Origin: DAOTVC01 sp034437215
Lineage (GTDB): Bacteria; Chloroflexota; Anaerolineae; B4-G1; SLSP01
Length of the DNA: 10,002 bases
Direction of reading: 5' to 3'
Assembly (NCBI GenBank): GCA_034437215.1
Contig: DAOTVC010000069.1
Span: forward strand, 1 to 10,002
The notes below the pieces were generated by a model that saw only the letters and a program-made list of their open reading frames with translations, did not search any database and was not told the DNA's origin. The position numbers and the translations under genes were made by a program. The first letter of the stretch is position 1. Each line of letters begins with the position of its first letter. Positions 1-5,318 of this stretch are shown in pieces.

Positions 1-122
1 TCAATAACCAGATACTCGATAACGTCCACGCCCGCGATCGCCCGGGGTAGGTCGGCTACCGTCTGGGGGAGGGTATCCTCTTCATTGTAGCAGGGTATCT
101 GGATGATCAGCTTCACACTCAC
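1..122 (-). CDS. Family 2 glycosyltransferase, N-terminal fragment
   Basis: This is the first 40 codons of a gene that runs off the left edge. The reading from GTG at 122 begins MSVKLIIQIPCYNEEDTLPQ and continues into a valine/isoleucine-rich strand ending LVID. The hydrophobic beta strand followed by PCYNEE is the classic start of the GT-A nucleotide-sugar-binding fold of family 2 glycosyltransferases, which transfer a sugar from a nucleotide-sugar donor, usually at the inner face of the membrane. The downstream DXD motif is outside the window, so the donor and acceptor cannot be inferred. A second GTG at 116 is an alternative start. No Shine-Dalgarno is visible, but a TATAAT box (minus strand) ends six bases before GTG 122, so the message may be leaderless. 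It is divergent from a second glycosyltransferase gene, suggesting a surface-polysaccharide or glycolipid locus. Confidence 0.85.
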   Translation of the reverse strand, partial: MSVKLIIQIPCYNEEDTLPQTVADLPRAIAGVDVIEYLVI

Positions 123-128
123 GGCGGG

Positions 129-156
129 ATTATATCACCACGGGGTTAGAAGACAA
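129..156 (-). promoter_or_regulatory. Promoter of the GT2 gene, probably leaderless
   Basis: On the minus strand TTGTCT (plus 151-156) and TATAAT (plus 129-134) are separated by 16 bases. The usual start point, about 7 bases after the -10 box, falls on position 122, the first base of the GTG start codon. No ribosome binding site lies between. The -35 hexamer is a weak match. The promoter is divergent from the one at 168-195, with about 11 bases between the two -35 boxes. Confidence 0.6.
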
Positions 157-167
157 CAATACCGCGG

Positions 168-195
168 TTGTTCCTCCCGCCCTTCCCGTTATAAT
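168..195 (+). promoter_or_regulatory. Promoter of the membrane glycosyltransferase gene
   Basis: TTGTTC (168-173), a 16-base spacer and a perfect TATAAT (190-195) precede the gene. The predicted start near 202 gives a leader of about 32 bases that contains an AAAGGG ribosome binding site before GTG 234. The -35 box is weak; the -10 box is strong. Confidence 0.6.
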
Positions 196-233
196 GCCGG
201 GGTAGAGGTTAACCGCTCGTGAAAGGGAACGCT

Positions 234-2582
234 GTGAGCAAACACTGGCAACGTCGTACCGTCATCATCCTGGGGCTGCTGGTCGCCTTCGCCCTGCGCG
301 TCTACAAGCTGGGGGATCAGAACGTCTGGTGGGACGAGGGGCTCTCCGTCCTCGCCGCCCGCGAGAGTTTTCTGGGGGCCACGCTGTGGACCGCTGCCGA
401 CGTCCACCCGCCCCTCTACTTCTGGCTCCTCTGGCCCTGGGCCCGTCTGGCGGGCGAGAGCGAGTTCGCCCTGCGCTACGTCACCGTCATGGAGTCGATG
501 CTGGTGGTCGCCGCCGCCTTCCCCCTGGGTCGCCGGTTGAGCCGCCGGCCCTTCGTGGGCATCGCCGGCCTGTGGCTCCTGGCCCTCTCCCGCTTCCACA
601 TCTGGTGGTCGCAGGAGATGCGGATGTACATCCTGGCGGGGCTCTGCTCCCTCCTCTCCCTCTACTTCACGGCGCGGATGGCGGAGAGAAAGCCGGGGCG
701 CGGCGCCTGGATCGGCTGGATTCTGGCGACGACGGGCGCCCTCTACACCATCTACTCCTCCATCATCCTCGTGCCCATCGAGAACCTCTTCATGCTCGTC
801 GTCGGCCTGCGGCGGGAAGATCGCCGGCGCCTCTGGCAACGCTGGATTATCGCCCAGCTCCTCGTGGCGCTGCTCGTACTCCCCTGGCTCGCCGTCGCCC
901 TGCCCCGCATGCGCTCCTGGTCGGTGGTGCAGGAGCCCGCCTCCCTGGCCTTCGTCCTGGAGCTGAACGCCGTGCTCCTCGCGCTGGGTGTCTCCACCGA
1001 CGTGGGGCGCTTCCTGCTGCCGGCGGCCCTCGTCTTCGCCGTGCTGGTCGCCGGCCTGGGGCTCTGGTGGTGGGAGGATCGGGCGAACCGCCGCGCAGGA
1101 GAGCCCCGCCCGGGGGAGGGTCTGCTGCTCCTGGCGCTGGGTCTCCTGCTGCCGCCGCTGACCATCTGGCTGCTCACCCAGCCCCGCGCCCTCTTCTACA
1201 CCCCGCGGGTGGAGGCCCGCTACCTCCTCCCCTTTGCTCCTACCTTCTCCCTGCTGCTGGCCTGGGGGCTGGCGGGCTGGCTGCGCTCCCGCCTCCGCCC
1301 GGCAGGCGTCGTCCTCGCGGTGGCCGTCGTCGTTCTCTTCACCTGGACGCTGCCCCAGTACTACCAGCCCCGCTACCTGCGCGATGACTACGCCACCCTC
1401 ACCCGGCTCATCTGGAGCTACGGGGAGCCTGACGACGCGGTCGTCCTCGTCTCCGGCAACCGCTACCCCCTCTTCCGCAACTACTACGACCGCCCCCCGG
1501 CCCCCGAAAGCCGCCCCACCGTCTACGAGATGCCGGGCGGGGCGGAGGTCTTCACGGCGACCTTCGTCGACGACGTGCTGGAGAACCTCGCCGGGGAGCA
1601 CGACCGGATCTGGCTGGCGCAGGTGGAACGGAACCTGCAGGACCCCGAGGGGCTGGTGGAGGCGTGGCTGGCGGAGCGCTACGAGCGCGCCCTCACCTTC
1701 GACTTCGCCCACAACAACCTCAGCCTCTTCGTCGAAGAGCAGGTCAGCGTGACCGCGGACCAGCTACCCCCCCAGTACAGGGTGGACGGGCAGGTTGTGC
1801 CGGGTGTGGAGCTCCGGGGCTACGATCTGGCGACGCGGGAGTTTCGCCCCCTGGACAGCGTACGCGTGGGGCTCTACCTCCGCGTGGAGGAAGCGGTCAC
1901 GTTGACCGTCGCCCTGGAGGGGGAGGATGGGCGGAGGGTCGCCCTACAGCCGCTGCCCCTTGCGGCTTCGCAGGGGCTCGTCCGCCGGCAGGTGGAGTTT
2001 CGCGTGACCCCCTACACCCCGTCACAGCCCTACCACTTCGTCGTGGACGGGCCGGGAGGACAGCCCCTCCTCACCTTCGGCGAGGTGCGGGTCACCCACA
2101 CCGAGGATGCGCCCGAGCCCGCGCGCATCCCGCAGCCCCTGGAAAGCCAGGTGGGAGAGGAGATCCGGCTCCTGGGCTACCGCCTCGCGGGCGCACGAGG
2201 GGACGATCCGCCTAGTGCCCGTCCCGGAGAGACGCTGGAGCTGACCCTCTACTGGCAGACGGACAGGCCGCTCCACGAGAGCTATCACGTCTTCACCCAC
2301 CTCCTAGGCGCGGCTCACAACCCGGCAACCGGAGGCCCCCTCTGGGCGCAGGACGACCAGATCCCCCTCGAGGGCGCCTACCCGACGGATCTTTGGCTGC
2401 CCGGCATCCCTCTCGCCGACCGCTACCTCCTCGAGATCGATCCGCAAGCCCCAGCCGGGGACTACCGGCTGGTGGCGGGGCTCTACCGGGCGGAGGACGG
2501 CGAGCGGCTGCCGGTGAGCGGAGAAGGGGCCGACCCCGCTGCGAGGCAGATTCTGCTCACCACCGTGAAGATCGCGCCCTAG
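234..2582 (+). CDS. Polytopic GT-C membrane glycosyltransferase (PMT/ArnT type) with C-terminal beta-sandwich modules
   Basis: This 782-residue integral membrane protein is of the GT-C fold (PMT_2/ArnT-like). Such enzymes take a sugar from a polyprenyl-phosphate donor and attach it outside the membrane to lipid or protein. After an N-terminal membrane helix comes the loop with WWDEG (residues 32-36), whose acidic pair is typical of GT-C catalytic sites, and then DVHPPLYFWL (56-65), the hallmark HPPL motif. Several further Leu/Val/Ala/Trp-rich membrane helices follow to about residue 370. The rest is soluble and probably extracytoplasmic, ending in two similar beta-rich modules (about 530-620 and 640-780), each opening with a LxGYxLA-like strand. 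I prefer GTG 234 over in-frame GTG 219 because AAAGGG (222-227) lies six bases before it. The gene is divergent from a GT2 gene and ends at a strong hairpin terminator. Substrate unknown. Confidence 0.85.
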   Translation: MSKHWQRRTVIILGLLVAFALRVYKLGDQNVWWDEGLSVLAARESFLGATLWTAADVHPPLYFWLLWPWARLAGESEFALRYVTVMESMLVVAAAFPLGRRLSRRPFVGIAGLWLLALSRFHIWWSQEMRMYILAGLCSLLSLYFTARMAERKPGRGAWIGWILATTGALYTIYSSIILVPIENLFMLVVGLRREDRRRLWQRWIIAQLLVALLVLPWLAVALPRMRSWSVVQEPASLAFVLELNAVLLALGVSTDVGRFLLPAALVFAVLVAGLGLWWWEDRANRRAGEPRPGEGLLLLALGLLLPPLTIWLLTQPRALFYTPRVEARYLLPFAPTFSLLLAWGLAGWLRSRLRPAGVVLAVAVVVLFTWTLPQYYQPRYLRDDYATLTRLIWSYGEPDDAVVLVSGNRYPLFRNYYDRPPAPESRPTVYEMPGGAEVFTATFVDDVLENLAGEHDRIWLAQVERNLQDPEGLVEAWLAERYERALTFDFAHNNLSLFVEEQVSVTADQLPPQYRVDGQVVPGVELRGYDLATREFRPLDSVRVGLYLRVEEAVTLTVALEGEDGRRVALQPLPLAASQGLVRRQVEFRVTPYTPSQPYHFVVDGPGGQPLLTFGEVRVTHTEDAPEPARIPQPLESQVGEEIRLLGYRLAGARGDDPPSARPGETLELTLYWQTDRPLHESYHVFTHLLGAAHNPATGGPLWAQDDQIPLEGAYPTDLWLPGIPLADRYLLEIDPQAPAGDYRLVAGLYRAEDGERLPVSGEGADPAARQILLTTVKIAP

Positions 2583-2584
2583 CA

Positions 2585-2614
2585 AAAGAGCCCCGGTCCA
2601 GACCGGGGCTCTTT
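2585..2614. terminator. Two-way rho-independent terminator
   Basis: A perfect 14-bp stem, AAAGAGCCCCGGTC / GACCGGGGCTCTTT, encloses only CA, so in RNA the innermost pairs probably open into a small loop. The GC core is flanked by A-runs on the left and T-runs on the right, so it can terminate transcription from both sides. It sits between the convergent glycosyltransferase (ending 2582) and ricT-like gene (ending 2628). Confidence 0.9.
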
Positions 2615-2627
2615 CCTGTCTTACAAC

Positions 2628-3482
2628 CTATCCCTCGACCTGCTCGACCTCGTCGACGGGGAAGCGATAGCGCTGCCGGTCGCGGCGCGGACCGTGCGGC
2701 GGGATCTCGACGACGACCTCCTCGTTGAGGACGTCCCAGTCGATCACCCGCCCGACTCCCTCCGCGGTCTTGACGTGGGACTTACGCTTGGGAAAGCCCT
2801 TGCTGGCCTCCCTGTAGACCTCGTGCTCGTAAGCCAGACAGCAGCGCAGGCGCCCGCACATGCCGGTGATGTCGGTGGGCGCCATGGAGATGGCCTGATC
2901 CTTCGCCATACGGATGGAGACGGCCTGGAACTCCGTGAGGAAGCGGGTACAACAGCGCTGTTCCCCGCACACCCCATAGCCCCCGAGGATCTTGGCCTGA
3001 TCCCGCGGGCCGATGGAGCGCATGCTGATCCGGCAGTTCATGCGCGAAGCAACACGCCTACGCAGAGTAGAGCGCTGCTTGCCGGAGATACCGCCCGTAT
3101 AGAAGACGACGGCTTGATCACCATCGAGGGTAAACTCGGCAGAGATGATCTTGCCCTGCTTCTGCTGCCCGGTCTTGTTCAGCTCTTCCTGAGCCACCTC
3201 CACCAGGCGCTCGGCCCGCAGCTGTAACGCCTGGTACCGCGCCATGTCGAGCCCGGTAGCACGCCGCAGAACGGGCTTCAGCTCCCTAGAAGCGGACCCC
3301 GAACGCTCGGTATCGACGGTCAGAACCTGACCGGCCTGAGTTCCATAGACGGTCTGGACCACCACCCACACGTCGGGCTCCAGAGAGAGCTCTGCCGGAG
3401 CGCTGAAGTTGTAGGGACGTCCTGCATCCTGAAACTGTACGGTGACGACCACCGTAGACGATTCTTCGACTTGTTCACTCAT
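2628..3482 (-). CDS. ricT: PSP1-domain protein, RicT/YaaT family
   Basis: This 284-residue cytoplasmic protein matches RicT (YaaT, 'stage 0 sporulation protein'), about 275 residues in Bacillus. RicT, with RicA and RicF, forms an Fe-S complex that helps RNase Y mature mRNAs. The PSP1 signature is plain: RRRVASRMNCRISMRSIG (142-158, one residue approximate), then ILGGYGVCGEQRCCTRF (about 165-181) and TDITGMCGRLRCCLAYEHE (about 203-221). Cysteines at 150, 172, 177, 178, 209, 214 and 215 include the conserved cluster that binds iron-sulfur centres in the family. I chose ATG 3482 (MSEQVEESS) because it fits the family length. The open frame continues upstream to 3947, but only as antisense of the phosphatase gene. 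A weak GAAAGAG ribosome site precedes it. No ricA, ricF or rny gene is in the window. Confidence 0.88.
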   Translation of the reverse strand: MSEQVEESSTVVVTVQFQDAGRPYNFSAPAELSLEPDVWVVVQTVYGTQAGQVLTVDTERSGSASRELKPVLRRATGLDMARYQALQLRAERLVEVAQEELNKTGQQKQGKIISAEFTLDGDQAVVFYTGGISGKQRSTLRRRVASRMNCRISMRSIGPRDQAKILGGYGVCGEQRCCTRFLTEFQAVSIRMAKDQAISMAPTDITGMCGRLRCCLAYEHEVYREASKGFPKRKSHVKTAEGVGRVIDWDVLNEEVVVEIPPHGPRRDRQRYRFPVDEVEQVEG

Positions 3483-3545
3483 TCGACTCTTTCGCGCACC
3501 CCGCACACCAATATCGTTTTCACAACACGGGATGCTGCACCTCTC

Positions 3546-3574
3546 AATATACCCGATAAAGGGGCTTTTTTCAA
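3546..3574 (-). promoter_or_regulatory. Promoter of the ricT-like gene
   Basis: On the minus strand TTGAAA (plus 3569-3574), a 17-base spacer and TATATT (plus 3546-3551) form a good sigma-70-type promoter. The predicted start near 3539 gives a leader of about 57 bases. Its -35 box lies one base from the -35 box of the rightward promoter. Confidence 0.65.
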
Positions 3575-3575
3575 C

Positions 3576-3602
3576 TTGACTCGTGGGGAGGAGGCGTAGA
3601 AT
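3576..3602 (+). promoter_or_regulatory. Promoter of the phosphatase gene, possibly leaderless
   Basis: TTGACT (3576-3581) and TAGAAT (3597-3602) are separated by 15 bases (16 if the -35 is read as CTTGAC). The start point expected seven bases after the -10 box is 3609, the A of the ATG. An alternative reading is that GGGGAGGAGG at 3585-3594 is a ribosome binding site in a longer transcript; see the findings. Confidence 0.5.
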
Positions 3603-3608
3603 GGGGGC

Positions 3609-4094
3609 ATGAAACACATCTACTGGGTCATCGAGGGAAAATTGGCGGGGCGTCCCGGGCCGATCTGGGCACCCTGGAAACCGCAGGCATTCTACGAAGC
3701 GGGCTTTCGCACCGTCGTCTCTCTGGCTGCCGAGGTAGAAGTAGAGGACCTGACCGCCTACGGGTTCGAGCACTACACCCCCGCTTTTCCGCCCATGTTT
3801 CTCCGCTCCGAAGGGCTGCAGAAGGCCTTTCTCCACGAGGCGCTTCCCGTCTGGCGCTTCATCGACGAGCAGCTCCAGGCAGGGCGTCCGACCCTGGTCC
3901 ACTGTCAGGCAGGCAAGGATCGCACGGGCGCCATCCTCGCCGGGCACCTGGTGCTCTACGAGGGCTGGGAGCCCCCCAAGGCCATCGATTACCTCCAGAC
4001 CCTCAAGGAGCGTGCCCTGGGGGCCGAGGGCTACGAGGAGGCCATCCTGCGCCTGGAGCCGGGCACCCTGCCCGATCCCCGCACGCTGCTCTGA
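3609..4094 (+). CDS. Small Cys-based protein phosphatase (dual-specificity/PTP-like)
   Basis: This 161-residue soluble protein has the signature HCQAGKDRTGAI (98-109), the H-C-X5-R-T/S loop of protein tyrosine/dual-specificity phosphatases. The nucleophile would be Cys99 and the phosphate-binding residue Arg105. The upstream TVVSLAAEVEVEDL region matches the strand-helix that often precedes the loop in KAP/DSP-like bacterial enzymes ('...VVSL..E.E...'). The family's general-acid Asp is not obvious to me. It would hydrolyse a phosphoester, on phosphotyrosine/serine proteins or a small molecule such as a phosphoinositide or nucleotide; the sequence does not decide. There is no signal peptide or membrane segment. 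It is divergent from the ricT-like gene and convergent with the MerR-type regulator. I used ATG 3609 because the tyrosine-rich start MKHIYWVIEGKL is in frame and the promoter fits. Confidence 0.82.
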   Translation: MKHIYWVIEGKLAGRPGPIWAPWKPQAFYEAGFRTVVSLAAEVEVEDLTAYGFEHYTPAFPPMFLRSEGLQKAFLHEALPVWRFIDEQLQAGRPTLVHCQAGKDRTGAILAGHLVLYEGWEPPKAIDYLQTLKERALGAEGYEEAILRLEPGTLPDPRTLL

Positions 4095-4104
4095 GAGAGT
4101 AACC

Positions 4105-4147
4105 AGGGATCAGGGACTCAAAAAGCCAACCCCAGTCCCTCATCCCT
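4105..4147. terminator. Imperfect long hairpin between convergent genes
   Basis: AGGGATCAGGGACT (4105-4118) pairs with AGTCCCTCATCCCT (4134-4147), 13 of 14 positions, around a 15-base loop. It fills the gap between the phosphatase stop (4094) and the MerR gene stop (4151). There is no clear U-tract, so it could be a weak two-way terminator, an mRNA-stabilising end, or a copy of a dispersed repeat; the internal GGGA repetition favours the last. Confidence 0.5.
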
Positions 4148-4150
4148 ACC

Positions 4151-5146
4151 TTAGGCCATCTCCAGCGGGGGCAGGAGGCGCTCCCGCAGCAGCTCGTCCA
4201 ACGTCTCCACCCCCTCCGTGAGGCTTTCGCCCAAAAAGATTCCCTGCACGCGCTCCCGCCACTCGGGCTCTTGGCTGAAGATTCGGCCCCCGAAGCCGAA
4301 GGGAGGCTCACCCTTCTTCGCTACCTCAGGAAGATGGGCCGGCCACTCGCTCAAGGCCTCCGCCGACTCCCCACTCATCGCCACCACCACGACGGCGGAT
4401 GGGCGGGTGGCGCGCACGTACTCCGCCAGATCCTCCAGCGGCAGAGACTGGCCCAGATAGCTCACGGGCCAACGCTGGCGACGCAGCAGCACGCCCATCA
4501 TCAGCAGGCTGCCCTCGTGCCACTCCCCGGGCGCACAGGCGAGGATGACGGGGTTGACGCGGTGGACGGGAGGGCCGGTGAACATCCACATGACCAGACG
4601 ATGGCGCAGGTAGTGAGTCGCCATGTGCTCGTCGGCGACGGTAATGCGCCCCTCGAACCAGGCTGCACCGATGTCCACCAGCGTGGGCTGGATCACGTGA
4701 AGGATCAGATCCTCGAGGGGATAGAGGGCCATGATCTCCCCCAGAATCTGGTCGGCGTGTGTCCGGTCCTGGCCCAACAGCGCCGCGGAGAGTTGCTTCT
4801 GAAAGGTCGTGAGCGAGCCGTCGGGGGAGGTAGGCGGCATGCGCCGGGGCACCATGCGCCTCGACTCGGGCGGGAACTCCCCCTCCTCCTCCAGATGCTT
4901 CAACGCCTCGATGGCCTGCCGCGTCTGCATCCCCCCGTCGATGTGGGCCTTCACCCACTTGAGGCGCGCGACCTCGTACTCGGAGTAGATGCGATGCCCG
5001 CCCGAGGTGCGATCGGGCTCGGGGAAATCGTAGCGGCGCTCCCAGACCCGCAGGGTGGGGATGGGGATCCCCGTCATGCGGGTGACAGCACCGATGTTGT
5101 AGAGTGAGCGTTCGTCAAAGACCTGCTGTTCGTCCTGGTTGGCCAT
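4151..5146 (-). CDS. MerR-family regulator with cobalamin-binding domain (CarH/LitR-like)
   Basis: This 331-residue protein has an N-terminal MerR winged helix-turn-helix (about 15-70; IGAVTRMTGIPIPTLRVWERRY, then the wing TSGGHRIYS). A helical bundle follows (about 110-190), then a Rossmann-type B12-binding domain (about 197-325). The bundle carries W163 and, ten residues on, E173-H174, the W-x9-EH signature of AdoCbl photoreceptors. GEWHEGS supplies His210, the likely lower cobalt ligand; FGFGG (283-287) fits the nucleotide-tail loop. In CarH, AdoCbl drives tetramer formation and DNA binding in the dark, and light breaks the complex to relieve repression. Position 164, next to W163, is Phe where Thermus CarH has the light-adduct His, as I recall. 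ATG 5146 is chosen because AGGAGAGG precedes it; in-frame ATGs at 5209 and 5182 lack this and lie in promoter DNA. It is divergent from an SDR-ldh-AKR-photolyase operon. Confidence 0.88.
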   Translation of the reverse strand: MANQDEQQVFDERSLYNIGAVTRMTGIPIPTLRVWERRYDFPEPDRTSGGHRIYSEYEVARLKWVKAHIDGGMQTRQAIEALKHLEEEGEFPPESRRMVPRRMPPTSPDGSLTTFQKQLSAALLGQDRTHADQILGEIMALYPLEDLILHVIQPTLVDIGAAWFEGRITVADEHMATHYLRHRLVMWMFTGPPVHRVNPVILACAPGEWHEGSLLMMGVLLRRQRWPVSYLGQSLPLEDLAEYVRATRPSAVVVVAMSGESAEALSEWPAHLPEVAKKGEPPFGFGGRIFSQEPEWRERVQGIFLGESLTEGVETLDELLRERLLPPLEMA

Positions 5147-5180
5147 ATTTCCCTCTCCTGCCTCTATCTGATTCCCCTCC

Positions 5181-5209
5181 ATCTTAACACCTTTATCAGA
5201 TAATGTCAA
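5181..5209 (-). promoter_or_regulatory. Promoter of the MerR-B12 regulator gene
   Basis: On the minus strand a perfect TTGACA (plus 5204-5209), 17 bases, and TAAGAT (plus 5181-5186) lie about 35 bases before the ATG at 5146. The spacer contains a perfect 11-bp palindrome, TTATCAGATAA (5193-5203), a possible regulator site, which would allow autoregulation. Confidence 0.75.
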
Positions 5210-5212
5210 GTT

Positions 5213-5245
5213 TAAGTATACAATTTCAATTCAAATAATTGACAA
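5213..5245. promoter_or_regulatory. Candidate operator: three 11-bp direct repeats
   Basis: The units TAAGTATACAA (5213-5223), TTTCAATTCAA (5224-5234) and ATAATTGACAA (5235-5245) all end in CAA at an exact 11-bp spacing; two of the three share ACAA. The last unit contains the -35 box (5239-5244) of the SDR-photolyase operon, so a bound protein would block RNA polymerase. CarH tetramers are known to bind direct repeats on one face of the helix. The region is AT-rich, so a chance pattern is possible. Confidence 0.45.
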
Positions 5246-5267
5246 TGAGACGTGTGCTTGCTATAAT
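5239..5267 (+). promoter_or_regulatory. Consensus promoter of the SDR-ldh-AKR-photolyase operon
   Basis: TTGACA (5239-5244), 17 bases, TATAAT (5262-5267): a perfect match to the sigma-70 consensus with optimal spacing. Transcription would begin near 5274, giving a leader of about 45 bases with AGGAGGG at 5302-5308. A promoter this strong is normally held down by a repressor, in keeping with the candidate operator over its -35 box. Confidence 0.88.
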
Positions 5268-5318
5268 AAAGAAGAGGATATCTTCCATATGCACGCCATT
5301 CAGGAGGGCAGTCCCACC

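Noticed and set aside
219..233. Upstream GTG start for the membrane glycosyltransferase
   Set aside because: The stretch contains AAAGGG, which is better read as the ribosome site for GTG 234; the upstream GTG has no good site of its own.
189..1712. Open frame of 507 codons on the minus strand
   Set aside because: It lies antisense to the membrane glycosyltransferase. The composition is Gly/Glu/Gln/Arg-rich without recognisable fold, typical of mirror frames in GC-rich DNA.
3483..3947. N-terminal extension of the ricT-like gene by 155 codons
   Set aside because: It runs antisense through the phosphatase gene and would include the promoter region; RicT family length fits ATG 3482.
5289..5318. 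ATG 5289 as start of the SDR gene
   Set aside because: It lacks a good ribosome site, whereas AGGAGGG precedes ATG 5319, and SDRs normally begin about 10 residues before the glycine motif.
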